DNA from: Nocardia acididurans | Lineage (GTDB): Bacteria; Actinomycetota; Actinomycetes; Mycobacteriales; Mycobacteriaceae | Assembly (NCBI RefSeq): GCF_016741815.1 | Contig: NZ_JAERRJ010000012.1 | Span: 1 to 64,000 of the forward strand | Direction: 5' to 3' | Length of the DNA: 64,000 nt | Part shown: positions 24,479-33,394 of the stretch, in pieces | How the letters are laid out: each line of letters opens with the position of its first letter | How positions within the stretch are numbered: position 1 is the stretch's first letter | Program-made: the position numbers and the translations under genes | Notes under the pieces: generated by a model | Database searches by the model: none | What the model was told of the DNA's origin: nothing | Seen by the model: only the letters and a program-made list of their open reading frames with translations

Positions 24479-25399
24479 ATGACCGAAACCAGCGGCAAGA
24501 TCGTGCTCGGCCCGAACCAGTACGGCAAGGCCGAGAACCGGGTGGTGCGCGTCTACCGCGACACCGACCGGCACGAGATCCGGGATCTGAACGTATCGTC
24601 GTGTCTGCGTGGAGCTTTCGACGACGCGCACACCATCGGCGACCAGCACGCGGTGCTGCCCACCGATACGCAGAAGCAGACCGCCTACGCGTACGCCACA
24701 CTGCACGGCGACGGCAGTATCGAGGATTACGGGCTGGCGCTGGCCCGGCATTTCGTCGACGACATCGCACCGGTGGACTCGGCGCGCATCGAGATCGAAG
24801 AGTATGCGTGGCAACGGGTTCCGGTCGACGGGGTGGGCCATGACCACTCCTGGACGCGGGTCGGCCCGGAGGTGCGGACCGCCGCGATCACCGTGCGGGG
24901 CACCGGTTCCGGCCGCCGGGAGTGGGTGATCGGCGGCGTCAAGGATCTGGTGATCCTCAAATCCACCGGCTCCGAATTCGCCGGCTTCCTGACCGACGAA
25001 TACACCGTCCTCGAACCCGCCCAGGATCGCATCCTCGCCACCAGTCTGGTCGCCCGCTGGCGCTTCGCCACCCCGCCCGCCGACTGGGATGCCGCCTACA
25101 CCGGCATCCGCGCGACCATGATCGCCACCTTCGCCACCCTGCACTCGAAAGCCTTGCAGCAGACCCTCTTCGAGATGGGCCGCGCCGCGTTGGAGGCCTA
25201 CCCCTGCCTCGCCGAAATCCGCCTCTCCGCCCCCAACAAACACCACTTCGCCTACGACCTGGGCCGTTTCGGCATCGAGAACAACAATGAGGTCTTCCAC
25301 GCCGCCGACCGCCCCTACGGGCTCATCCAGGCGACCGTGCAGCGCGAGGACGCCCCCGACGCGGGAATCGCCTGGGACCCCTACACCGGCGCGGTCTGA
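24479..25399 (+). CDS. uox: Urate oxidase (uricase)
   Basis: This cofactor-independent enzyme oxidises urate to 5-hydroxyisourate with oxygen. It has 306 residues, the full T-fold tandem length. Characteristic segments are NQYGKAENRVVRVYRD (catalytic Lys), LPTDTQKQTAYAYA (catalytic Thr), GVKDLVILKSTGSEFAGF and APNKHHFAYDL (His of the Lys-Thr-His relay). The start is ATG 24479 with a GGGAGG ribosome site. The direct repeat CACAGTG at 24439 and 24449 lies just upstream. Its 3' end overlaps the 3' end of the regulator gene by 19 bases. HIU hydrolase and OHCU decarboxylase are not nearby. Confidence 0.96.
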   Translation: MTETSGKIVLGPNQYGKAENRVVRVYRDTDRHEIRDLNVSSCLRGAFDDAHTIGDQHAVLPTDTQKQTAYAYATLHGDGSIEDYGLALARHFVDDIAPVDSARIEIEEYAWQRVPVDGVGHDHSWTRVGPEVRTAAITVRGTGSGRREWVIGGVKDLVILKSTGSEFAGFLTDEYTVLEPAQDRILATSLVARWRFATPPADWDAAYTGIRATMIATFATLHSKALQQTLFEMGRAALEAYPCLAEIRLSAPNKHHFAYDLGRFGIENNNEVFHAADRPYGLIQATVQREDAPDAGIAWDPYTGAV

Positions 25400-27213
25400 C
25401 CCGCCAGGGTGTGCACTGCCAGGTACAGGTCGAGCCGGTCGTCGAGCCGCCCGAGATCCCGGCCGGTGAGTTCCTCGACCCGTCCGATCCGATAGCGAAC
25501 AGTATTGAGATGCAGGTGCATTCGCTCCGCCGCCTGCCGCCAGGACCCCTCACACCCGAGGAACACCTCCAGCGTCTCCAACAGCCCGCCACCCGTGCGC
25601 AGGTCGTAGTCCAGCACCGGCCCGAGCACTCGCTCCGCGAACCGCCGCTGCAACCCGCCCGGCACCGCCGTGAAAAGCCCCACGGCCGAATCGATTTCGG
25701 CCACTCGCATACTGACGGTGTCCTCCGCGTCCCGCGCCGCGACGGCGGCCGCCCGCGCGGCAGCCACCGCTCCCGACAGGTGCTCACCACGCCGTCGCTC
25801 ACCGACCCCGATCGCTAGTCGAGTCCCGTTGAGCGCGGGCGCAAGTCGCTCGAGCCGACGGCGAATCTGCTCGGCGATCCTCTGATGGGTCCCCCGGGCA
25901 AGAGCGACGATGCGGCCTTCGACGTCCAGGAGGGTGGACACCGAAGCGACGACCGCAGCCCCGGCACCTGAGGAATCGCCTGCGGTGGGCGTCGCGCCGC
26001 CTGTCGCAGCGGATGAGAAGCCAAGCGCCGCAAGCGCTGTGGTGTCCGGCCCAGCAGACTTGACGCTGCCCGCCGCAACCGAGGTCGCTATACCGGGAGC
26101 AGGCGAAACAGCGGTGGCCGGCGTGTGCGGAACGACCGTGGCAGACTCGGCCAAGGCTGCGGCCCAGGTGATTTCGTGGCCGCTCTGCCCGGTCGGAGAA
26201 GCATCGTCCGGGACGATTGCGGTAATCCCATGGAGTGCGTCGGACAAAGCTGCGCGGATCGCCGCGAGCGGGGCGGCGCTGTGCCGGGTGGGCGAATCGA
26301 CGCCTTCGTACCGCGCAGCGGGCTCGCCCTCGAGCCACGGGGTCGGCCCGCTGTCGCGCCGGACCTCGCAGACGATCGCGACCACTGGTTCACCGGCGGC
26401 CCACTCGTCGGTGACGGCCGGAAAACGGTCGGCGAGTTCCCAATCCAGCCGCAGGCGGTCCGCCGCGCGCTGCCGGTACAGCTCGGCCACCGCGGCGAGG
26501 TCCGCGCCGAAGGGTTCCGGTTCGGCGGCGACCGGGCGGATCGCCAGATACCAGGCGGTGATTCGGTCGCCGGTGCCGATCTGCAGGATGCGGATCGCGC
26601 CGTCGGTGACCGTGGGCAGGCGCGGTGCGGTCACGGCGGCGGTGACGAGGCGGTCGATCTCGGCCTCCGAGAGCGGCTGCGTGCCCGCGAGGACGCGACC
26701 CGTCGAGGTCAGGATCCAGGCCGAGATCTCCTGTTCCACAGCGATATCCGCGAGCAGGCCGGGCAGGTCGGCCCCCGCCGCGAAGGCGGCCAGCAGGCGG
26801 CGCTGGCGCTCCAGGCCGGAGCGCACCCGCTGCCAGCGTTCGTCGGCGGAACGCTCGGCCAGGTATTCGATGAGGCGGCTGAAGGGCACACTCTGCGGGG
26901 CGGACAGCAGCGGGAGATCGTGGCGCGCACAGGCCGCGACCACATCGTCGGGGACATGGCCGTGCAGGGCCTGCCCCGCGACGACACCGGCCACCCCGGC
27001 TCCGGCGAGCAGGCCGATGTAGCGGTCGGAGTCGGCGGACGCGCGCCGCCACACCAGGCCGGTGCAGACCAGCGCGCCGGCGGTGACGAAGGGACGTGGG
27101 TCGGGCATATCGGTGGCGCAGACGCGCGCCACCGGGCGGTCCAGTGCCGCCGTGTCCCCGTGCAGCAGTCGCATGCGCAACCGGGGCGCCTCGAGAATGT
27201 CGCGCACGCGCAC
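25381..27213 (-). CDS. pucR: PucR-type transcriptional regulator
   Basis: This 610-residue regulator has an N-terminal PucR purine-catabolism domain (about 1-125, RVRDILEAP and ATDMPDPRPF), a central CdaR/GGDEF-like domain and a C-terminal PucR-type helix-turn-helix (about 555-605, SWRQAAERMHLHLNTVRYRI). A low-complexity Ala/Ser/Thr/Pro segment (about 336-425) interrupts the central domain, making the protein longer than typical members (500-550). The start is GTG 27213 with GGAGGC upstream. It is convergent with uricase and overlaps it by 19 bases. It probably controls the uricase/permease pair in response to a purine or nitrogen signal. Confidence 0.88.
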   Translation of the reverse strand: MRVRDILEAPRLRMRLLHGDTAALDRPVARVCATDMPDPRPFVTAGALVCTGLVWRRASADSDRYIGLLAGAGVAGVVAGQALHGHVPDDVVAACARHDLPLLSAPQSVPFSRLIEYLAERSADERWQRVRSGLERQRRLLAAFAAGADLPGLLADIAVEQEISAWILTSTGRVLAGTQPLSEAEIDRLVTAAVTAPRLPTVTDGAIRILQIGTGDRITAWYLAIRPVAAEPEPFGADLAAVAELYRQRAADRLRLDWELADRFPAVTDEWAAGEPVVAIVCEVRRDSGPTPWLEGEPAARYEGVDSPTRHSAAPLAAIRAALSDALHGITAIVPDDASPTGQSGHEITWAAALAESATVVPHTPATAVSPAPGIATSVAAGSVKSAGPDTTALAALGFSSAATGGATPTAGDSSGAGAAVVASVSTLLDVEGRIVALARGTHQRIAEQIRRRLERLAPALNGTRLAIGVGERRRGEHLSGAVAAARAAAVAARDAEDTVSMRVAEIDSAVGLFTAVPGGLQRRFAERVLGPVLDYDLRTGGGLLETLEVFLGCEGSWRQAAERMHLHLNTVRYRIGRVEELTGRDLGRLDDRLDLYLAVHTLAGQTAPV

Positions 27214-27341
27214 GGCACGCCTCCCATCGGTTCTACTGCCGGAAACCGTAGGAGGCGGGTATTTCCGGGGCGTTTCGGTGATGCTGCGGGCAGCTCACAC
27301 CGACTGCGATGGCAGGCGAGCGGATCGGTAGGGTGGGTCCA

Positions 27342-28478
27342 ATGGGTCGGCGGATTCCTGTTCTGGTGGTCGCGGGGTTTCTGGGTGCGGGGAAGACGAC
27401 GCTGCTCAATCACCTGCTGCGGAACAATCGCGGGATCCGGATCGGGGTGGTGGTCAACGACTTCGGGGCCGTGAACATCGACGCCATGCTGGTGGCCGGG
27501 CAGGTGGATGCCATGGTGTCGCTGGGCAACGGATGCGTGTGCTGCGCGGTCGATGTGGACGAGCTCGACGCGCTGTTCGATCAACTCGCGCAGCCCAAGG
27601 CCAAGATCGATGTGATCGTGGTGGAGTCCAGCGGGCTGGCGGAGCCGCGCAATCTGATCCGGATGATCGTGAACAGCGAGAACCGGCGGATCACCTACGG
27701 CGGGCTGATCGAACTCGTCGACGCCGAACACTTCGCGCAGAGCCGGGCCCAGCATCCGGAACTCGTCGCGCATCTGCGGATGGCCGATCTGGTGGTGGTG
27801 AACAAGGCCGACCGGGTCACGCCCGAGGCGCTGCGGGCCCTGCGCGACGAGATCGGCGCGATCGCCGACCCCGCACCGGTGTACGCGACCACGCAGGGAC
27901 GGATCGATCCGGGACTGCTGTTCGACGCCCCGCATCGCAAAGCACGCAAACCCGGTGTGGGAGAACAGCTCAGCTTCGACGAACTGCTGTACGCCGAGCT
28001 CGATGCGGATGAGCACGGCAGCCACGCCGACTGCGACGGGCACGACGACTCGGACGCGCACGGCCACCACGACGCGCACTGCGGCCACCGGCATCTGCAC
28101 GACGACTACGAGAGCCTGTCCTTCACCAGCGATACCGACCTCGACCCGCGTGCCCTCATCGCCGTCTTCGAGGATCCCCCGCCCGGCCTGTTCCGCGCCA
28201 AGGGCACGCTCGCCTTCGCCACCCCCGACGATCAGCGAAAGTTCGTGCTGCACCTGGTCGGCCGCCACATTGTGGTGGAACCGGTGCCGTGGCCGCGCCA
28301 CGAACCCCGCGCCAGCAACCTGGTGCTCATCGGCGCGGGCCTGGACACCGAGATCGCCCTGGAACGCCTGCGCGCCACCGTGCACACCGACCCCGAACCG
28401 CTGGACGACCAGGAGCTCCTGCCGGTCTGGCGCTACGTCGAAGCAGCCGCGCAGCCCCTGGACGACGTGCGCGGTTGA
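27342..28478 (+). CDS. COG0523 (CobW-family) GTPase with histidine-rich linker
   Basis: This 378-residue G3E-family P-loop GTPase is a candidate metallochaperone. The Walker A is GFLGAGKT (12-19), with the metal-binding CVCC (65-68, the usual CxCC), ESSGLAEP and the NKAD guanine motif. Between the GTPase and C-terminal CobW_C domains lies a His/Asp-rich stretch (about 222-255) with ten histidines and two cysteines, suited to zinc, nickel or cobalt. The start is ATG 27342. It is divergent from pucR. No Zur box or partner enzyme is recognised nearby, so the client is unknown; cobalamin synthesis genes are absent here. Confidence 0.88.
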   Translation: MGRRIPVLVVAGFLGAGKTTLLNHLLRNNRGIRIGVVVNDFGAVNIDAMLVAGQVDAMVSLGNGCVCCAVDVDELDALFDQLAQPKAKIDVIVVESSGLAEPRNLIRMIVNSENRRITYGGLIELVDAEHFAQSRAQHPELVAHLRMADLVVVNKADRVTPEALRALRDEIGAIADPAPVYATTQGRIDPGLLFDAPHRKARKPGVGEQLSFDELLYAELDADEHGSHADCDGHDDSDAHGHHDAHCGHRHLHDDYESLSFTSDTDLDPRALIAVFEDPPPGLFRAKGTLAFATPDDQRKFVLHLVGRHIVVEPVPWPRHEPRASNLVLIGAGLDTEIALERLRATVHTDPEPLDDQELLPVWRYVEAAAQPLDDVRG

Positions 28479-28544
28479 CCGGATCGGCGGCCGCCGCGAA
28501 CCTGGTCGCCACACACCGCGGGCAGGCCGCTCACGCCGATCGGC

Positions 28545-29135
28545 TCACTGCGACAGGGAATTCCCGACCACGGTGACCACCACACCGCGCACGGCCGCCT
28601 TGTCCGGGGCGGGCGCGCCGCGGTCCGCGAACAACAGGTGTGCCGCACCGATCAGCGTCGGCGCGAGCACCTCCACCTCGGCATCGGCGGCGACCCGGCC
28701 GACCGCGCGCTCGGCCTCCAGATAACCGGCGATCATGGCCGCCATCTCGGTCATGAGCGGAATACCGGTGGGCCGGTCCACCCGCAGCCGCGTGCGCAGC
28801 TCGTCCCGGAAGATGACGAGCCCGACCACCGCCACCGCGACACCGTCGAACACCGAGTTGAGCGCCGCGGTGAGATTGCCGAGAACCGTTCCCGCCCCGG
28901 CGGATTCCTTCAGTGTGGCCGCGAGGTCGTCGACCTGCGCAATGCGGTCGCGCACCAGCTCCGCCAGAAAGTCGTCGAAATCGGTGAAATGCCGATGCAG
29001 CACGCCTTTCGCGCACCCCGCCTCGGTGGTCACCGCCCGGCTGGTGAGCGCACTCGGCCCATCCCGCAGCAGAATTCGCTCAGCCGCGTCGAACAGCTGC
29101 TGCCGCGGATCCCGGATCGCCACACCTGTCGGCAC
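28545..29135 (-). CDS. TetR-family transcriptional regulator
   Basis: This 196-residue protein has an N-terminal HTH (LFDAAERILLRDGP, then TSRAVTTEAGCAKGVLHRHF) and an all-helical C-terminal domain with LAPTLIGAAHLLFADR. The start is GTG 29135 with a GGGAG ribosome site; the frame is open far upstream through repeats but that part is not protein-like. It is convergent with the COG0523 gene. Upstream on its promoter side lies the repeat-rich gap before a methyltransferase, which it may control. The ligand is unknown. Confidence 0.85.
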   Translation of the reverse strand: MPTGVAIRDPRQQLFDAAERILLRDGPSALTSRAVTTEAGCAKGVLHRHFTDFDDFLAELVRDRIAQVDDLAATLKESAGAGTVLGNLTAALNSVFDGVAVAVVGLVIFRDELRTRLRVDRPTGIPLMTEMAAMIAGYLEAERAVGRVAADAEVEVLAPTLIGAAHLLFADRGAPAPDKAAVRGVVVTVVGNSLSQ

Positions 29136-29782
29136 TCCGCACTCCCGATCTCTCGTAGTTCCTCGCACGCCGACAGCGACGTGCCGGGTATCAGCATCGC
29201 GCAACACCACTCCCCCCGCCCACTCACCCCGACCCGCACGCTCGCACAGACATCCACCCGGGCGACCACACGCCCACAACGCGTGATCAGCCACCCGCCG
29301 CCAACCCCCACCCCACCGATGATCTCCACCCGGCCGCGCGACCGGCCGAGCACGCACCGGATCGGCCAGCACGAACCCACCCGCCATCGGCCCGGAATGA
29401 GTAAGCGCCCACCCATCGCCACGTCCACCCCACCCCGGTACGTGTGAGTATCCGATCACTTCGCGCACGCGCCCCTTCATCATGGGTGAGCGCCCACCTA
29501 CCTCCTGCGCGAGTTCGCCCGGCGCAAGCGAGCGCGCCACCTCCCGCACACGCGCCCGTTCGTCATGGGTGAGCGCCCACCCACCGCCCCCACCGGGGGA
29601 CGCATGCGCGCCGGCCACCCCCGCACCCGTGCCCGTTTGATCGCGGGTGCGCGACTCACGCCCATCCGTTGGGGATGAGCGCCCACCTACCTCCCGCGTG
29701 AGGTCGTCTGGTGCGAGCGGGCGCCCACCTTCGGAAATGTCCGTCCATTGCAGAGTGGGCATATGCCCATTATGGTGGGCGC
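29136..29782. repeat. Gene-free gap with degenerate GAGCGCCCACC repeats
   Basis: No gene is supported in these 647 bp. Four related units centred on a (T)GAGCGCCCACC core occur near 29407, 29493, 29576 and 29679, spaced about 83-105 bp. They share flanking words such as CATGGGTGAGCGCCCACC and CACGCGCCCsTTC. The same DNA appears in different reading frames in successive copies, so the repeat acts at nucleotide level. Many units contain TGGG-N6-CCCA, the pattern of the two palindromes at the methyltransferase start. Confidence 0.65.
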
Positions 29783-29789
29783 ATGCCCA
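29756..29789 (+). promoter_or_regulatory. Tandem palindromes at the methyltransferase start
   Basis: TGGGCATATGCCCA (29756-29769) is a perfect 14-bp palindrome. TGGGCGCATGCCCA (29776-29789) is its near copy, centred exactly 20 bp further and covering the ATG at 29783. Two sites on the same helix face overlapping a start codon look like a repressor operator; the protein is unknown. Confidence 0.6.
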
Positions 29790-30595
29790 TTTCAGCTTCG
29801 GGTGGTCGGCCCGGCAACCCTGATGATCCGCACGCGGCCAGGCGGATGGCCGAATCCTTCGGGGTGGACGCCGGACGCTACGACCGGACTCGGCCGCGGT
29901 ATCCGGAGGCCATGGTGGAGCGGATCATCGCGGCGAGCCCCGGCCGCGAGATCCTCGATGTCGGGTGTGGAACCGGGATCGCCGCGCGGCAGTTCCAGCG
30001 GGCCGGGTGTGCGGTTCTCGGCGTCGAACCCGATTCGCGCATGGCGGAATTCGCCCGCAGGCGGGGCGTGGCGGTGGAGGTTTGTGCCTTCGAGACCTGG
30101 GAGCCGGGTGAGCGGCGGTTCGACGTTGTCACGGCCGGGCAGGCGTGGCATTGGATCGAGCCCGTCGCGGGCACGCGGAAGGCCGCGCACTCGCTGCGCC
30201 TCGGTGGACGGCTGGCGCTGTTCTGGAATTCGGATCAGCCGCCGGCAGCGGTGACCGAGCCGCTGCGCGAGATCTATCGCCGACTGCTGCCCGATGCGCC
30301 CGTCAACCGGCTGCACTCCACCGAGGACGCCTATTCGACGCTGGGCGACAAGGCTTCCGAGGGGATCCGGCGGGGTGGCGGATTCAGTGAACCGGAGGTG
30401 TGGAGCATTCCCTACGAGCGCCGCTACAGCCGCGACGAGTACGTGGACCTGCTGCCCACGCAGGGTCTGCACACCCGGCTGCCCGCGCCCGCGCTGAACG
30501 AGATACTCACCACTGCCGCGACGGCCATCGATGAGATGGGTGGCGAGTTCCTCATGCGAGGCCGCACCGTGGTGGTGACCGCCGTCCGCGCATAG
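29783..30595 (+). CDS. Class I SAM-dependent methyltransferase
   Basis: This 270-residue Rossmann-fold methyltransferase has SAM-binding motif I EILDVGCGTGIAARQF (about 52-67), the acidic residue in VLGVEPDSRM and the post-motif segment FDVVTAGQAWHWIEP. The sequence is like small-molecule methyltransferases of the Methyltransf_11 group; the substrate is unknown. The start ATG 29783 is preceded by no clear ribosome site, so the mRNA could be leaderless or the start could shift. Its start codon lies inside the second of two palindromes. Confidence 0.85.
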   Translation: MPISASGGRPGNPDDPHAARRMAESFGVDAGRYDRTRPRYPEAMVERIIAASPGREILDVGCGTGIAARQFQRAGCAVLGVEPDSRMAEFARRRGVAVEVCAFETWEPGERRFDVVTAGQAWHWIEPVAGTRKAAHSLRLGGRLALFWNSDQPPAAVTEPLREIYRRLLPDAPVNRLHSTEDAYSTLGDKASEGIRRGGGFSEPEVWSIPYERRYSRDEYVDLLPTQGLHTRLPAPALNEILTTAATAIDEMGGEFLMRGRTVVVTAVRA

Positions 30596-30600
30596 ACGAA

Positions 30601-30642
30601 AGCGGCGGAACCCGAACCCTTTCCAGGGTGGGTTCCGCCGCT
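30601..30642. terminator. Bidirectional terminator between methyltransferase and cysA
   Basis: A perfect 13-bp outer stem (30601-30613 and 30630-30642) encloses a further ACCCT/AGGGT inner stem. It lies between convergent genes. Confidence 0.85.
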
Positions 30643-30671
30643 CTGTGCCGATGTCGCGGCCGGACAGCCGA

Positions 30672-31667
30672 TTACGCGGTCGGCAGATCCGGGATGCGGG
30701 TGGCGCGCACGAAAACCGTTTCGCCGGAGGCCAAGTGGAGGGCTTCGGCGTCGCCACGGGTGACCTGGGCGGTGAAGAGGTCGCCGGTGGCGGCGTTCTT
30801 CAGTTCGACGCGCACCTCGAAGCCGAGGTGGACGACGCGCTCGACGGTGGCGCGGGTGACGCCCGCCGAGGCGGCCGTGCCCTCATGCTTGGCGAGGGCC
30901 ATGCTGGGATCGCGGCCGACGCGAATGTCGTGCGGGCGCACCAGATGTCCGTTGAGCTTGGCGACATCGCCGAGGAAGGACATGACGAATTCGTTGGCGG
31001 GCTTGTCGTAGACATCCGCCGGGGTGCCGACCTGCTCGATGCGGCCCTTGTTCATGACGGCGATCTTGTCGGCCACGTCCAGGGCCTCCTCCTGATCGTG
31101 GGTGACCAGGACGGTGGTGACGTGCACCTCGTCGTGCAGGCGGCGCAGCCACTTGCGCAGATCGGTGCGCACCTTGGCGTCGAGCGCGCCGAACGGCTCG
31201 TCGAGCAGCAGCACCTGCGGGTCCACGGCCAGCGCGCGAGCCAGCGCCATGCGCTGCCGCTGACCGCCCGACAGCTGCGCCGGGTACCGGTGCTGGAAAC
31301 CGTCCAGGCCGACGATCTCGAGCAGCTCGTCCACCCGCTTCTTGATCTCGGGCTTGGGCCGCTTGCGGATCTGCAGGCCGAACGCCACGTTGTCGCGCAC
31401 GGTCATGTGCTTGAACGCCGCGTAGTGCTGGAACACGAAGCCGATATCGCGCTTCTGCGGCGGCACCCTGGTGACGTCACGGTCGGCGATGGTCACGATG
31501 CCGGAGTCCAGCGACTCCAGGCCCGCGATCGAGCGCAGCAGTGTGGACTTGCCCGAACCGGACGGCCCCAGCAGCGCGGTCAGCTCGCCCGACGGAATGT
31601 CGATGCTGACGTTGTCGAGAGCGGCGAACGAACCGTAGTTCTTGTTCGCATTGGTCACGGTGATCAT
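30672..31667 (-). CDS. cysA: Sulfate/thiosulfate ABC transporter ATPase
   Basis: This ATP-hydrolysing subunit of the sulfate importer has 331 residues. Walker A GPSGSGKS is at 34-41, with Q-loop GFVFQHYAAFKH, signature LSGGQRQRMALARAL, Walker B LLLDEPFGALD and switch His in VTHDQEEALDVAD. The C-terminal 100 residues form the TOBE-like regulatory domain of the CysA group. The start ATG 31667 overlaps the cysW stop by four bases. It is last in the sbp-cysT-cysW-cysA operon, the same order as Rv2400c-Rv2397c. Confidence 0.96.
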   Translation of the reverse strand: MITVTNANKNYGSFAALDNVSIDIPSGELTALLGPSGSGKSTLLRSIAGLESLDSGIVTIADRDVTRVPPQKRDIGFVFQHYAAFKHMTVRDNVAFGLQIRKRPKPEIKKRVDELLEIVGLDGFQHRYPAQLSGGQRQRMALARALAVDPQVLLLDEPFGALDAKVRTDLRKWLRRLHDEVHVTTVLVTHDQEEALDVADKIAVMNKGRIEQVGTPADVYDKPANEFVMSFLGDVAKLNGHLVRPHDIRVGRDPSMALAKHEGTAASAGVTRATVERVVHLGFEVRVELKNAATGDLFTAQVTRGDAEALHLASGETVFVRATRIPDLPTA

Positions 31668-32473
31668 TTGGCAGTGCCCCGCTTGCGTTCGAGGAGGGTC
31701 ATCAGGAGGAGGACGACGAGGGCGATGCCCATGAGCAGCGTCGCCGCGCAGTACGCGCCGAAAGTGTTGTGGTCGTTGATGTACCGGCCGTGCACCAGCA
31801 GGGTCAGCGTCTGCGACTTGCCGGGCAGGGCGGTGGACACCATGATCACCGCACCGAATTCACCGAGGGCGCGCGCCACGGTGAGCACGATGCCGTAGGT
31901 GAGACCCCACCGGATGGCGGGAAGCGTGATGCGCCAGAACGTCTGCCAGCGCGAGGCGCCGAGCGTGGCGGCGGCCTGTTCCTGATCGTCGCCGATCTCG
32001 TGCAGCACCGGTTCCACCTCACGCACCACGAACGGCAGCGTCACGAAGATGGTCGCGATGATCATGCCCGGCAACGCGAAGATGACCTTGAAGCCGGAGG
32101 ACTCCAGCCCGCCGAACCAGCCGCCCGCACCCCACAGCAGGATGAGCGAAACACCCACCACCACAGGCGAAACCGCGAACGGCAGATCCACGAAACCCTG
32201 AACCAGGTTGCGGCCCGGGAACTTTCCGCGCACCAGCGCCAGCGCGGTGAGAATGCCGAAGATGACGTTCACCGGCACCACGATCGCCACGATGAGCAGC
32301 GACAGCTGGAACGCCGACTGCGCCGCGGGCGTGGTGATGGAGTCGATGAACGCCCCGATCCCGCGTTCGAAAGTGCGCCACAGAATGATGACCAGCGGCA
32401 GCACCAGCAGCACACCCAGATAGGCGAGGGCGACGGTGCGCAGCGAAAGCCGGGTCCACGGAGCGAGTTTCAT
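31664..32473 (-). CDS. cysW: Sulfate ABC transporter permease CysW
   Basis: This is one of two membrane subunits of the sulfate importer, 269 residues with six predicted helices. The EAA loop near the end (EQAAATLGASRWQTFWRITLP) docks on CysA. The start ATG 32473 overlaps the cysT stop by four bases, so cysT, cysW and cysA are translationally coupled. Confidence 0.95.
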   Translation of the reverse strand: MKLAPWTRLSLRTVALAYLGVLLVLPLVIILWRTFERGIGAFIDSITTPAAQSAFQLSLLIVAIVVPVNVIFGILTALALVRGKFPGRNLVQGFVDLPFAVSPVVVGVSLILLWGAGGWFGGLESSGFKVIFALPGMIIATIFVTLPFVVREVEPVLHEIGDDQEQAAATLGASRWQTFWRITLPAIRWGLTYGIVLTVARALGEFGAVIMVSTALPGKSQTLTLLVHGRYINDHNTFGAYCAATLLMGIALVVLLLMTLLERKRGTAK

Positions 32474-33360
32474 CGCGACTCCTGCTCCTTCCGGGACAAA
32501 CGATCCGCGAACAGCCGCAGCACCAGCAGCGACAGGAACGAGATCGCCAGCAGCGCAACCGAAACCGCCGCCGCGTTCACCGGGCGATCCACCTCGATCT
32601 GCTGCTGGATGTACTGCGACGCCATCTGCGTCTCTTTGGGGATGTTGCCGCCGATGAGCACCACCGAGCCGTATTCGCCGATGGCGCGCGCGAAGGCGAG
32701 CCCGCCGCCGGAGATGATGGCCGGGGCCAGCGTCGGCAGGATGATGCGCCGGAAGGTGGTCCAGTTGTCCGCGCCCAGCGACGCGGCCGCCTGCTCCACC
32801 TCCTTGTCCACCTCGATGAGCACCGGCTGCACCGAACGCACCACGAACGGCAGCGTCACGAAGGCCAGCGCCACCACCAGACCGGGCTGGGTGGCATTGA
32901 GATGGATGTCGATCGGCGACTGCGGACCGTACAGCGACAGCAGCACGATGCTGGCCACGATGGTCGGCAGGGCGAACGGAAGATCGATGAGCGCGTTGAC
33001 GATTCCCTTGCCGGGGAACTCGTCGCGCACCAGCACCCAGGCGATCAGCGTGCCCATGAACACGTTGATCACGGCGACGACGACCGACACGAAGACGGTC
33101 ACGCGCAGTGAATCCAGGGCGGCGGGGGCGGTGACCGCGTCCCAGAAGCCGGACCAGCCGTCTTCGAAGGAGTTGTAGGTCAGCGCCGCCAGCGGCAGCA
33201 GCACCATGATGCTGAGCCAGAGCACCACCGTCGCGAGGCCGAGCGGGCCCACCGACCCGGTCACCCGCAGCCAGGACCAGTCCAGGCCCCGCTTCCCGGG
33301 TTTCTTGTCTACCGAAACGCCGGGATCTGTGACGATCCCGGCGTTGCTGCTGTCACTCAC
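32470..33360 (-). CDS. cysT: Sulfate ABC transporter permease CysT
   Basis: This is the second membrane subunit, 296 residues. A cytoplasmic N-terminal tail of about 30 residues precedes six helices. The EAA loop EQAAASLGADNWTTFRRIILP is present, and FARAIGEYGSVVLIGGNIP is characteristic of CysT/CysU. The start is GTG 33360, 34 bp after the binding-protein gene. Confidence 0.95.
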   Translation of the reverse strand: MSDSSNAGIVTDPGVSVDKKPGKRGLDWSWLRVTGSVGPLGLATVVLWLSIMVLLPLAALTYNSFEDGWSGFWDAVTAPAALDSLRVTVFVSVVVAVINVFMGTLIAWVLVRDEFPGKGIVNALIDLPFALPTIVASIVLLSLYGPQSPIDIHLNATQPGLVVALAFVTLPFVVRSVQPVLIEVDKEVEQAAASLGADNWTTFRRIILPTLAPAIISGGGLAFARAIGEYGSVVLIGGNIPKETQMASQYIQQQIEVDRPVNAAAVSVALLAISFLSLLVLRLFADRLSRKEQESR

Positions 33361-33394
33361 GGTATCGAGTATCGCTTGTGTCCCAGGTCACCGA

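Noticed and set aside
26709..28514. A 601-residue minus-strand frame
   Set aside because: It runs antisense through the COG0523 gene and out of frame through pucR, both strongly supported.
29371..29735. CRISPR-like or coding interpretation of the degenerate repeats
   Set aside because: Repeat spacing is irregular, the cores are not palindromic in CRISPR fashion, and copies fall in different reading frames.
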